A DNA stretch of 30,674 bases, from positions 1-30,674 of the forward strand of contig JBDNCV010000033.1 in the NCBI GenBank assembly GCA_046719465.1, written 5' to 3'. This document shows, piece by piece, positions 15,573 through 24,820 of the stretch. The notes beneath the pieces are model-generated. The model saw nothing but the letters and a program-made list of their open reading frames with translations, ran no database searches and was not told where the DNA came from. Position 1 is the stretch's first letter, and every line of letters begins with the position of its first letter. A program made the translations under genes and the position numbers. This DNA is from JANWYT01 sp046719465. GTDB lineage: Bacteria > Chloroflexota > Anaerolineae > Aggregatilineales > Phototrophicaceae.

Positions 15573-17057
15573 TTACTGTGCGCCGATAGTGCCGAGGTAG
15601 GCCTCAAACTGAGCCTCGCGCCCGATGTCGTCTGAGAGTTCGTTCCAGCGCATGGCGATCTCGTCTGCGGCTTCTTCGGCGGTCAGCTCACCGGCCAAGA
15701 AGCGGCTCAGCACTTCGTCGAGGACGACCTGCTGATAGCGCTGGTTCTGCGGGATGCGCAGGTCGAGGACGAAGTTGGGGCTGGCGAGGCTGGCCTCAAT
15801 CGCGCCGAGGTAGTTCCGCGCGCCGTCTTCGCTGAAGCCTGCTTCGATCCACGGCGTGAGGTCAGCAAATTGAGACAGGCGATAGGGGTTGAAGCCGGTG
15901 CGCCCGATGGTCACGTCGACGTTGGCTTGGGCGGGCTGCGCCATGTAGCTGAAGAAGGCGTAGGCTGCTTCCTTCACCAGCGGGTCAGCCGCGGCGCTCA
16001 CACCACCCGACCAGCCGCCAAAGGCCGCGAACGGGGCATGGTTCACGCCGTTGATGGCGAAGGGGCAGGTGGTCTCATCGCAGGGGACGAGTGTGTTGGT
16101 CGCGCGATCCAGCACCTCACGCGAGCCGGGGGTGATGACCGCACCCACCAAGTCTTTCACGACGGAGATTTCAGGATCCACCGAGAGCGGGCCGATATCG
16201 CCCCAGTCGAGCGTCAGCGCGCAGCGGCCAGCGCTGAACAGGCTGCGCGTGTCGCCCACGCCGATGTTCAGCTCGTTGGGCGGGCCGAAGGCGGTCGTGG
16301 CCTTGTAGATTTCAAGGGCGCGGATGAAGCCCGGGTTGTTCACCAGCGGCTCAAACGTCTCGGTGTCGAAGAACACGCCCTGTGATGTGCCCTGCGTCTG
16401 CAAGAAGGGGCTGGCGATGGAGTGGATCCACCAGTAGCCTTGCTCGCCGCGCGCCTTAGCGATGCACGAGCCGAAGTCCGCTTCACCGTCGCCGTTCATG
16501 TCTGTCCCGTGGACGGCCTCGGCCACGGCGAGGTATTCGTCCCATGTGGTGGGCGGCTGCAAGCCAGCGGCCTCCAAAACATCCGAGCGGAAGTAGACCA
16601 TGTGGAAGTCACCGTCGAGCGGGATGGTGAAGATGCGGCCTTGATACGTCGAGCTGAACTCACGGAAGAACTGCGCCACATCCTCCCACTGCAGGTCGGG
16701 GTCGTTGGCCACGTAGTCGGTCAAGTCCTCCAGATAGCCCGGGACGATGTAGTCGACCATCCACTGCGGGGCGAACACGAAGGCCTCGTAGCTGTTCGTG
16801 CCGGTGGCTTGGTCGGTGAGGATGGTTTGATACAGGTCGCCGAAGGGGACGGTAACGACGTTGATCGTCGCGCCGGTCAGCTCGGCAAAGTCGGGGGCGC
16901 GGCGTTGCAGCGGCTCCGCAATTTGCGGGCCGGTGAACGTCAGCACGTCGATCACAACACCTTCATACGGCTTGTCCTGCGCGACAGCAAAGGTCAGCGC
17001 ATTAGCGACGACCGCAGCGCCGACCACGGCGCTGAGCAACCCTCTAAGTTTTCTCAT
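15573..17057 (-). CDS. Sugar ABC importer 2, substrate-binding protein
   Basis: Family 1 solute-binding protein of 494 aa. ATG 17057 is preferred over an upstream in-frame start at 17138, because GGAG lies 9 bases before it and it opens a signal peptide (MRKLRG, hydrophobic core, AVA before Gln27). There is no lipobox cysteine. The mature part has VIDVLTFTGPQIAEPLQRRAPDF, a hinge region PLDGDFHMVYFRSDVLEAAGL and TTWDEYLAVAEAV, all standard for sugar binders; DMNGDGEADFG near residue 187 looks like a calcium-type loop. It is long for the family (usually 400-450 aa). First gene of the operon behind a strong regulated promoter. The sugar is unknown; the kinase and mutarotase downstream hint at a pentose or deoxyhexose. 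Confidence 0.87.
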   Translation of the reverse strand: MRKLRGLLSAVVGAAVVANALTFAVAQDKPYEGVVIDVLTFTGPQIAEPLQRRAPDFAELTGATINVVTVPFGDLYQTILTDQATGTNSYEAFVFAPQWMVDYIVPGYLEDLTDYVANDPDLQWEDVAQFFREFSSTYQGRIFTIPLDGDFHMVYFRSDVLEAAGLQPPTTWDEYLAVAEAVHGTDMNGDGEADFGSCIAKARGEQGYWWIHSIASPFLQTQGTSQGVFFDTETFEPLVNNPGFIRALEIYKATTAFGPPNELNIGVGDTRSLFSAGRCALTLDWGDIGPLSVDPEISVVKDLVGAVITPGSREVLDRATNTLVPCDETTCPFAINGVNHAPFAAFGGWSGGVSAAADPLVKEAAYAFFSYMAQPAQANVDVTIGRTGFNPYRLSQFADLTPWIEAGFSEDGARNYLGAIEASLASPNFVLDLRIPQNQRYQQVVLDEVLSRFLAGELTAEEAADEIAMRWNELSDDIGREAQFEAYLGTIGAQ

Positions 17058-17218
17058 CACAACAATCTCCTTAAAAAAACAAGTAATGCCGATACGGACG
17101 AGTGGTTTCTCTATTGATCTAAGTTTGAGCGTTCGCACCTCCCAACAGCTTAAGGTGGACGATACAAGTGCCTTGCCCGATCCGCTGCCCCACCCGGAGG
17201 AAAGATGGGGCTAGCGGA

Positions 17219-17236
17219 TATGGTATCGGTACCATA
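17219..17236 (-). promoter_or_regulatory. LacI-type operator at the start site of the sugar operon
   Basis: The 18-bp site TATGGTATCGGTACCATA has perfect 7-bp arms (TATGGTA, TACCATA) and a central CG, as LacI/GalR-family operators do. It begins right after the -10 box of the - strand promoter and covers positions about +1 to +18, where a bound repressor blocks initiation. The divergent LacI-family gene at 17386 is the natural candidate to bind it. Confidence 0.75.
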
Positions 17237-17242
17237 CAATTG

Positions 17243-17272
17243 ATTATAGCCAGCTTTTGAAAATCATGTCAA
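17243..17272 (-). promoter_or_regulatory. Consensus sigma-70 promoter of the sugar operon
   Basis: On the - strand, TTGACA (17272-17267) and TATAAT (17248-17243) are both exact consensus hexamers separated by 18 bp. Transcription would begin near 17237, giving a leader of about 180 bases before the binding-protein start at 17057. An inverted repeat AAATCA-N7-TGATTT (17271-17289) overlaps and flanks the -35 and might hold a second regulator. No equally good promoter was seen for the divergent lacI-type gene in the rest of this 328-bp spacer. Confidence 0.8.
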
Positions 17273-17385
17273 ATCATTACAAGTGATTTCGGCAGTTTTT
17301 CATCTGGCGTTTAAGTCGAAAGGGCATAACCTCATAGGACGTTCACCCACACCGACCTTCATCCACCGATGAAACACGCTGAGAA

Positions 17386-18450
17386 ATGAGACCACTCGTG
17401 AAGACACCCACCAACGGCGGCAGCGACGCAGCAGGACGACAGCCGACCATCCGCGATGTGGCGCGCTTGGCAGGCGTTGCGCCCATCACGGTCTCACGGG
17501 TGATCAACAACACCAGCTACATCAGCCCCGAAACGCGCGAGCGCGTGCTATCCGCCATTGACACGCTGCACTACGTCCCCAACAGCATCTCGCGCAGCCT
17601 GCGCTTCAAAAAGACCAACATGCTGGCGATGCTCGTCTCGGACATCACCAACCCCTTCTGGACGACCGTCACACGCGGCGCAGAGGACGCCAGCAGCTAC
17701 CACGGGCTGAACATCATCCTGTGCAACACCGACGAGAAGCAGGACAAATTCGCCGATTATGTCAACGTGCTGCTGCAAAAGCAGATCGACGGCTTCTTGC
17801 TGGCCCCCACAGGCGACGACCGCGCCAGCATCGCCCGCATCGAGAAGCAGGGCGTGCCCTACGTGCTGATCGACCGCGTGCTGCCCAACGTCCACGCCGA
17901 CAGCGTCCGCAGCGATTCGGTGACGGGGGCCTACCTGCTCACTAGGCACTTGATCGCGCTGGGGCATCAGCGCATCGCCATCATCACCGCGCCGACGGTC
18001 GTCTCCACTGGTCGAGAGCGCCTAGAGGGCTACCTCATGGCGTTGGAAGAGGCTGGGATCACCCCTGATGAGCGGCTCATTCATCACGGTGGCTATCAAC
18101 ATGAGACGGGCTATCACGCCACCTGCGCCGCGCTGCGCAGCGCCGCAACCCGGCCAACGGCGCTGTTCGCGGGGAACAACTTCATCGCCACCGGCGTGCT
18201 GAAGGCGCTGGATGAGCACGGCCTGCGCGTCCCAGAGGATATGTCGGTCGTGAGCTTTGACGACCTGCCCTACGGCTTCTATCGCAAGCCGTTCATCACG
18301 GTGGCCGTGCAGGAGCCTTACGCGCTGGGCTATGAGGCGGCCAACCTGCTCATCCAGCGCGTCAACGGGGATACCAATCTACCAGTACAAGAGATCATCT
18401 ACCCGGTGGAACTCATCATCCGCGATTCGTGCGCGCCCCCGCGCGAGTAG
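17386..18450 (+). CDS. LacI/GalR-family transcriptional regulator
   Basis: Repressor-type protein of 354 aa. An N-terminal tail is followed by the helix-turn-helix TIRDVARLAGVAPITVSRVI (21-40), the hinge helix PNSISRSLR (65-73) and a periplasmic-binding-protein-like effector domain (LAMLVSDITNPFW, then GFLLAPTGDD, PYVLIDRVLP, and a late VSFDDLPYGFYRKPFITVAVQEP). It is divergent from the sugar operon, whose start site carries a matching palindrome, so it most likely represses that operon until the imported sugar or a product binds. The start is uncertain: ATG 17386 and GTG 17398 both lack a clear Shine-Dalgarno. It ends only 7 bp from the end of the converging terminase gene, without a visible terminator. 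Confidence 0.92.
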   Translation: MRPLVKTPTNGGSDAAGRQPTIRDVARLAGVAPITVSRVINNTSYISPETRERVLSAIDTLHYVPNSISRSLRFKKTNMLAMLVSDITNPFWTTVTRGAEDASSYHGLNIILCNTDEKQDKFADYVNVLLQKQIDGFLLAPTGDDRASIARIEKQGVPYVLIDRVLPNVHADSVRSDSVTGAYLLTRHLIALGHQRIAIITAPTVVSTGRERLEGYLMALEEAGITPDERLIHHGGYQHETGYHATCAALRSAATRPTALFAGNNFIATGVLKALDEHGLRVPEDMSVVSFDDLPYGFYRKPFITVAVQEPYALGYEAANLLIQRVNGDTNLPVQEIIYPVELIIRDSCAPPRE

Positions 18451-18457
18451 TGAGCGC

Positions 18458-19669
18458 TCAGGCGAAATCAACCCGCAGTGTGGGCTGTTGGGCCGCGCGC
18501 CACGCCAGCGCCAGCGCGATCACGCAGTCGTCATGCCCGCCGCTGGGAGCGCTGTACTGCCATAGGCCGCTGGGGCTGCGGCGCGTGCGATAGGCCGCCA
18601 GCTCGTGCAGCAGCGTCTCATCTGGCAGCAAGCGGAGCTGGCCCGTCTCAAGCGCCAGCGCGAGCGCGTCGATCAGCGGGGGTTTGCTGCGGCTCGTCAT
18701 GGTGAAGGGCACGATGGGCAGCCCGTCGCGCTCCAACGCTTCAATGTTGACGCTGCCGATGCTGTTGGCCTCTGCGAGGACGGTCTGCACGTTCCAGCGC
18801 GCACACAGCGCGGTTAAACGGCTGCGCTGAAGCTCCCAGCCCACTTGGTGAAAGCGGTCGATGTCGAGCATAGTGCGCGTCTCAGCGTCCAGCACCACGA
18901 TGGCCGTGTAGTCGCCCTCACGCCCCCAATCCACCCCAGCGACGGCGTGCACGACGCACTCGGGCGCAGACGGGGAAGCCGTGGCCGCCTCCCGAAGGTG
19001 ACGAAAGACCTGCCCGCTGCCGTCGATAAACTCGGCTTCGTATTCTTGCCGCCAGATGCGCTCAATCGTCGAGGCGCGGATGGCGGCCAAGTCGGCTGGG
19101 TCGATGAGCGGGCTGCTGCTGGTGGGATAGTGGAACGTCGCCCACTCGGGGTCTTCCAGCGCGTGACGATACACGTCGTAGAACCAGTTGTGACCGTTGG
19201 GCGTGCTGATGAACAACGCGCCGCCGCGCCGGTCGAGCAGCATCGGGCGCACCACCTCCGGCCAGACGGTGGGCTTCATGAAAGCGGCCTCGTCCATCAC
19301 GGCAAAGTCCAGCCCAGCCCCGCGCAGATAGTCGGGTGTGTGCGTGCTGCGGATGTCCAGCCAACCGCCCGCGTCGAACTCAACGTGACGTTCGCTTACG
19401 TCAATGCTGAGGTCGTCGCGCTGGTCGAGGTGGCGCTTGAGGTCGCGCCAGACTTGCGAGGCCATCGTGCGCGTGGGGGCCAGCCACCACACGCGCTGAT
19501 CGCCCGCGCTGAGGCGCGCCAGCACCAACGCCTTGCCCAGTTCCGTCTTGCCCCAGCGGCGGCCGCACACCACCACGCGAAAGCGCGCGCGGCTGTCGAA
19601 GACGGCCTGCTGGGCAGGGTGAAGCGTGGGCAGCGGCGCAGGCGGGCGCGGCGTTTTGCGGCGTGGCAT
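18458..19669 (-). CDS. Phage-type terminase large subunit
   Basis: DNA-packaging motor ATPase and nuclease, 403 aa. The ATPase half has Walker A GRRWGKT (36-42), a conserved WWLAPTRTMASQVW, Walker B DFAVMDEAAF with D126/E127 (121-130) and the coupling motif FISTPNG (153-159). The nuclease half has the RNase H-like residues D247 in GVDWGREGD, E300 in LAEANSIG and D380/D381 in GGHDDCVIALALA. All key residues are intact. ATG 19669 is chosen because GAGGTGA lies 8 bases upstream; two earlier in-frame ATGs run into a repeat. It follows the portal gene (137 bp gap), the reverse of the common terminase-then-portal order. No small subunit, capsid or protease gene is nearby. Confidence 0.9.
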   Translation of the reverse strand: MPRRKTPRPPAPLPTLHPAQQAVFDSRARFRVVVCGRRWGKTELGKALVLARLSAGDQRVWWLAPTRTMASQVWRDLKRHLDQRDDLSIDVSERHVEFDAGGWLDIRSTHTPDYLRGAGLDFAVMDEAAFMKPTVWPEVVRPMLLDRRGGALFISTPNGHNWFYDVYRHALEDPEWATFHYPTSSSPLIDPADLAAIRASTIERIWRQEYEAEFIDGSGQVFRHLREAATASPSAPECVVHAVAGVDWGREGDYTAIVVLDAETRTMLDIDRFHQVGWELQRSRLTALCARWNVQTVLAEANSIGSVNIEALERDGLPIVPFTMTSRSKPPLIDALALALETGQLRLLPDETLLHELAAYRTRRSPSGLWQYSAPSGGHDDCVIALALAWRAAQQPTLRVDFA

Positions 19670-19691
19670 AGGAAGCATCACCTCATTGTAG

Positions 19692-19711
19692 GGGCGATGC
19701 ATGCATCGCCC
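19692..19711. repeat. Perfect 20-bp palindrome (family C) upstream of terminase
   Basis: GGGCGATGCATGCATCGCCC is its own reverse complement, extended imperfectly by TTGT and ACAA. It lies 23 bp before the terminase start. Same outer arms as the copies at 3124, 8225 and 11584, with different inner bases that still pair. Confidence 0.75.
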
Positions 19712-19761
19712 ACAAGTGGATAGGGGTCAGTAGGGGCGCGGCGTGCTGTGCCCACTCACCA

Positions 19762-19817
19762 CCGGACGCTGAAGCATCCAGCTAAAGCGCGCCCCAGCCC
19801 GTGGCTTTAGCCCCGGG
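19762..19817 (-). repeat. Dispersed repeat family B, copy 3, overlapping the portal stop
   Basis: On the - strand this reads a hairpin CCCGGGGCT..AGCCACGGG, GGGGCGCGCT, then the exact core GGATGCTTCAGCGTCCGG (19779-19762). The first part overlaps the end of the portal reading frame, and its GGCTAAAGCC loop supplies the TAA stop (19809-19807). Confidence 0.75.
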
Positions 19818-20964
19818 CGCTGCTGTCGTGCTCTTTTTCCAACGGCGGGAGCTGGTAGTAGCGCTGGCGGATTTCGTCCACCGTCAGGATGCCGCGCGCT
19901 GTGTCGATCTCGTCCAGCCGCAGGCGCGCGTCCGTCGGGCGGATGTCCTCAAACTCGGCGATCAAGCCCGCGCCGTAGAAGGGCAGCAGCTCTTGGGTGA
20001 TGCGCTGCGCCAGCCGCACCAGCTTAGGGTAGAGCGTGCGCTCGATGAAGATGCGTTCGGCGACGATGGCGTTGGCCTCGGTGGCGTTCTCGCTCAGAAT
20101 GCCCAGCGGCACGCCGAAGATCGTCAAAATTTCCTCGCGGTTGGCCTTGCGGCCGTTCAAAAAGTCGAGTTCTGTGTGATTCAGGCCGATGTGGATCCAC
20201 TCCATCTGCCCGCCGCGCAGGAAGGCGGTGCGCCGTTGGCCGCTGCCGTAGCTGCTGCGCCATTCGTGTTTCAGGCGTTCAAAGTCGCGGTCTGGGATGT
20301 TGTCTTTGATGGCGAGGATGCCCGCAGGTACGCCGTAATCGCGCCCGAAGGTGTTGGCGTTCCACTGCGCCATCGCTCTGTCAGCCTGCACGGCCACCCG
20401 CGCCGCTGCCAGCGCAGAGAGGCCGTAGTAGTCGTTCGACGGATGCCAGCGCTTGAAGTGGATCACCTCGACCGGCTCCAGCGCGATGTGCTGGCCGTTG
20501 GCCTCGTAGAGGTAGCCTTTGATGTAACGTTCAGGGTCAGGGACGATCGACACGCGGTCAGGCCGCAGCGTCCAGATTTCCGATGGGCGGCCCTGCGCGT
20601 CGCCGGCGATGTACCAGTAGGCGTTGCCCGTCAGCTCCAACATGCCCACCGTCTGCTCGAACAGCTCAAACTGCGAGAGCGTCGGGTTGGGGTTGCGCAG
20701 CAGCTCAAGAAACGGGTGACGGGCGATCTGCTGGCGCGTGCCATCGGGGCGCTCTTGATACAAGCGCAGCGGCACGAGCGCGCACGCCTCGGCGATGCGG
20801 TTCACCGCCGCGTACACATACGCGGAACTTTCGTAGGCCTGCCCGTGCTGCGGCAGCGTTGGCGTGGACTGCGGCGCATCCTGTGCGGCGATCACGTGGA
20901 TGTGGGGCACGCTGCGGCGCAGCGTCTGACGGTTGGTGAACAAGCTGGCGAACATCTGCCACAT
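19807..20964 (-). CDS. Phage portal protein, HK97 family
   Basis: Portal subunit of 385 aa; such proteins form the dodecameric ring through which DNA enters a capsid. Family features are easy to see: YESSAYVYAAVNRIAEACALVPLRLY, HPFLELLRNPNPTLSQFELFEQ, LELTGNAYWYI, EVIHFKRWHPSNDYYGLSALAAA and the REEILTIFGVPLGILSENATEANA segment typical of HK97-type portals. ATG 20964 has GGAGG 5 bases before it; an in-frame extension to 21138 is low-complexity and encoded by short repeats, so it is rejected. The C-terminus (EKEHDSSARG) runs into a family B repeat that provides the stop, so the ancestral end may have been lost. It is 270 bp from, and divergent to, cydD. Confidence 0.9.
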   Translation of the reverse strand: MWQMFASLFTNRQTLRRSVPHIHVIAAQDAPQSTPTLPQHGQAYESSAYVYAAVNRIAEACALVPLRLYQERPDGTRQQIARHPFLELLRNPNPTLSQFELFEQTVGMLELTGNAYWYIAGDAQGRPSEIWTLRPDRVSIVPDPERYIKGYLYEANGQHIALEPVEVIHFKRWHPSNDYYGLSALAAARVAVQADRAMAQWNANTFGRDYGVPAGILAIKDNIPDRDFERLKHEWRSSYGSGQRRTAFLRGGQMEWIHIGLNHTELDFLNGRKANREEILTIFGVPLGILSENATEANAIVAERIFIERTLYPKLVRLAQRITQELLPFYGAGLIAEFEDIRPTDARLRLDEIDTARGILTVDEIRQRYYQLPPLEKEHDSSARG

Positions 20965-21078
20965 GGCGGCCTCCGATGGGATGAGCGGGTCACGCTCTAG
21001 CGTAAGGCCGTTGTCAGGCAAAGAATAGAACAAATGGTCGACCATGTGGTTGGTGTTGTGATGACGACGTTCAGAGGC

Positions 21079-21124
21079 CTCGCCCCTGCTCGCCCCTCGG
21101 TTCTCGGTACTCGCCCCTCGGTAC
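21079..21124. repeat. Short direct repeats in the portal-cydD spacer
   Basis: TCGCCCCT occurs three times (21080, 21090, 21111) and CTCGGTAC twice (21103, 21117) within 46 bp. The block lies between the divergent portal and cydD genes, just upstream of the predicted cydD regulatory site. It looks like slippage-generated sequence. Confidence 0.6.
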
Positions 21125-21152
21125 TTTGAACAAGACAACTGTCACCCCAAAC

Positions 21153-21195
21153 TGTGACGCCCGTCACTAAGCGCTGCCGCAGCTTAAGCTATGAT
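21153..21195 (+). promoter_or_regulatory. CRP/FNR-type site and -10 element of cydD
   Basis: TGTGA-N6-TCACT (21153-21168) matches the two-fold site of CRP/FNR-superfamily regulators. TATGAT at 21190-21195 is a good -10 box. A start near 21202 puts the site centre at about -41.5, the class II activation position. The same site with the same flank (TCACTAA) occurs before cydA. Confidence 0.65.
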
Positions 21196-21233
21196 GAGAG
21201 CAACGCATCGTCGATCATGGTGGATAGTGACTT

Positions 21234-22964
<1,731 letters not shown>

Positions 22965-23002
22965 GTTCCGGGGTGAGGCCTTTTTTGTGACATGTCTTAG
23001 TC

Positions 23003-23020
23003 GGATGTTTCAGCGTCCGG
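23003..23020 (+). repeat. Dispersed repeat family B, core only (copy 4)
   Basis: GGATGTTTCAGCGTCCGG differs by one base from the core at 19779-19762. It lies in the 93-bp gap between cydD and cydC and lacks the left hairpin of the longer copies. Confidence 0.65.
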
Positions 23021-23057
23021 CGCTAGAGGGACAACGATTTTGGAGATGACCTAACCC

Positions 23058-24710
23058 ATGACTGCGACTTATACCCTTCCCCGTCTGCTCAGGTTGATGA
23101 AGCCCTTCGCCGGTTTGATGCTGCTGGCGCTGCTGTTCGGCGTGCTGACGATTGGCAGCAGCGTCGCGCTCATGGCCACGTCCGCGTGGATGCTCTCCAA
23201 AGCGGCGCTCATGCCCTCAATTGCGGAGCTGTCGGTCGCGCCGGTGTTGGTGCGGGCGTTCGGCGTTTCGCGCGGGGTGATGCGCTACTTGGAGCGGCTC
23301 GTCTCGCACGATGTCACCTTCCGCCTGCTGTCGCACCTGCGAGTGCAGTTCTACGCCGCGCTGGAGCCGCTGGCCCCTGCTGGCCTCTCGCGCCAGCGCA
23401 CTGGTGACCTGCTCGCGCGGATCGTGGGCGATGTCGACAACTTGCAGAACGTCTACCTGCGCGGGATGGCCCCGCCGCTGGTGGCAATCCTCGTCACGCT
23501 GGGGACGACCGCGTTGATCGGCTTCTTCGACGGCCCCAGCGCGCTGATGGCGCTGGCGTGGTTCATCGTCGGGATGACCCTGCTGCCGCTGCTGGCGTGG
23601 GCCAGCGGGCGGCGCTTGGGGGCGCGGCGCGTGGCGCTCCAAGCCGAGTTGAGCGCGCTCATGACGGAGCGAGCGCAGGGCATGGCCGAGCTGTTGATCT
23701 ACGGCGGCGGGGAGCGGCATCAGGCGCGGGTAGAGGCGCTGCTGGCGGAGCTGGCCGCCCACGAGCGGCGCATCGCCCGTTGGGATGGGCTGCACAATGC
23801 GCTCAACGTGATCGTGGTGCAGGGGGCAGGCTTGGCGGTGTTGTTTGTGGCGCTCGCACGGGTGGACGGCGTGCTGCTGGCGACGCTGGCGCTGGCCACC
23901 GTGGCGGCGTTTGAGGCCATTACCCCGCTGACGCCCGCCGCCCACGCCCTGAGCGCCAACCTCAGCGCGGCGCGCCGCCTGTTCACCTTGATGGACACGC
24001 CGCCCGCCGTTGTGGACACGGTGACGGTGTCGGTGGTTCCGCGCGATGGCTCGCTGGTCATCCGCGATCTGACCTTCCGCTACCCGTCCGATGATGGGAC
24101 ACAGCGGCCGCCGGTGTTTGAGCGCTTCAACCTCACGGTGGCCTCAGGCGAGCGGGTGGCGCTGCTGGCCCCGAGCGGCGCGGGCAAGTCCACGTTGATC
24201 CACCTGCTGGCGCGTTTCTACGACTACGAGGCGGGTGACATTCAGCTGGGCGGGCACGACCTGCGCGCCTACACGCAGGAAGGCGCGCGCGCGGCTATCG
24301 CCGTGATGGAGCAGCGTACCGCGCTCTTCAACACCACCCTACGTGAGAACATCCGCATTGGCCGCCCCGACGCCGCCGATGCGGACGTGGAAGAGGCCGC
24401 GCGCCGCGCTGAAATCCACGACTTTATTCAAACGCTGCCGCAGGGCTACGACACCCTCGCAGGCGAGGACGGGGTGCAGCTCAGCGGGGGGCAGCGCCAG
24501 CGCGTCGCGCTCGCCCGTGCCCTGCTGCGCCATGCCCCCATCCTCATCCTCGATGAGCCGACCGCTCACCTCGACCCCGCCACCGCCGAGGCCGTGCTGA
24601 CCACCATCTTCCAGCAGGCGGGCGAGCGCACGGTGATCTTGCTGGCGCATCAAGCTAGCCCGCTGCTGGGGCGGCTCGGCGTGCGCTGCGTGGCGCTCAG
24701 CAGCGTGTGA
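23058..24710 (+). CDS. cydC: ABC exporter subunit CydC (cytochrome bd assembly)
   Basis: Partner of CydD, 550 aa. A membrane domain (1-300) with SSVALMATSAWMLSKAAL and VRAFGVSRGVMRYLERLVSHDVTFRLL, both hallmarks of CydC, leads into an ATPase with the P-loop APSGAGKST (about 371-379), the signature LSGGQRQRVALARALL, Walker B ILILDEPTAHLD and H-loop LLAHQ. The first glycine of the P-loop is Ala here, which may weaken but need not abolish nucleotide binding. Located 93 bp after cydD and most likely co-transcribed, with repeats in the gap. Confidence 0.93.
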   Translation: MTATYTLPRLLRLMKPFAGLMLLALLFGVLTIGSSVALMATSAWMLSKAALMPSIAELSVAPVLVRAFGVSRGVMRYLERLVSHDVTFRLLSHLRVQFYAALEPLAPAGLSRQRTGDLLARIVGDVDNLQNVYLRGMAPPLVAILVTLGTTALIGFFDGPSALMALAWFIVGMTLLPLLAWASGRRLGARRVALQAELSALMTERAQGMAELLIYGGGERHQARVEALLAELAAHERRIARWDGLHNALNVIVVQGAGLAVLFVALARVDGVLLATLALATVAAFEAITPLTPAAHALSANLSAARRLFTLMDTPPAVVDTVTVSVVPRDGSLVIRDLTFRYPSDDGTQRPPVFERFNLTVASGERVALLAPSGAGKSTLIHLLARFYDYEAGDIQLGGHDLRAYTQEGARAAIAVMEQRTALFNTTLRENIRIGRPDAADADVEEAARRAEIHDFIQTLPQGYDTLAGEDGVQLSGGQRQRVALARALLRHAPILILDEPTAHLDPATAEAVLTTIFQQAGERTVILLAHQASPLLGRLGVRCVALSSV

Positions 24711-24727
24711 CGTTTGTCATCGCCACA

Positions 24728-24771
24728 TGTGACGCAGGTCACTAATGCAGCGCTCATATCTGGGCGACAAT
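24728..24771 (+). promoter_or_regulatory. CRP/FNR-type site and -10 element of cydAB
   Basis: TGTGA-N6-TCACT (24728-24743), followed by AA as before cydD, is centred at 24735.5. GACAAT (24766-24771) matches the -10 consensus at 4 of 6 positions and would start RNA near 24777, placing the site at about -41.5. This start falls downstream of an in-frame ATG at 24770, which supports ATG 24821 as the cydA start. Confidence 0.62.
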
Positions 24772-24820
24772 GACTGCAACCGTATTCAGTGGAATTTCAA
24801 AGTTTGCAGGAGCGGCGTTT

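Noticed and set aside
17271..17289. AAATCA-N7-TGATTT as a second operator
   Set aside because: It is short, AT-rich and may be chance; it is mentioned only in the promoter entry.
18458..20964. Active prophage
   Set aside because: Only two phage genes are present, with no integrase, regulator, lysis, capsid or tail genes and no visible attachment-site duplication.
20965..21138. N-terminal extension of the portal protein to 21138
   Set aside because: It would be encoded by short direct repeats and the cydD control region, while ATG 20964 has GGAGG at the right distance.
24770..24820. Upstream start of cydA at 24770
   Set aside because: It adds 17 residues not typical of CydA, lies at or before the predicted RNA start, and lacks a ribosome binding site; ATG 24821 has AGGAG.
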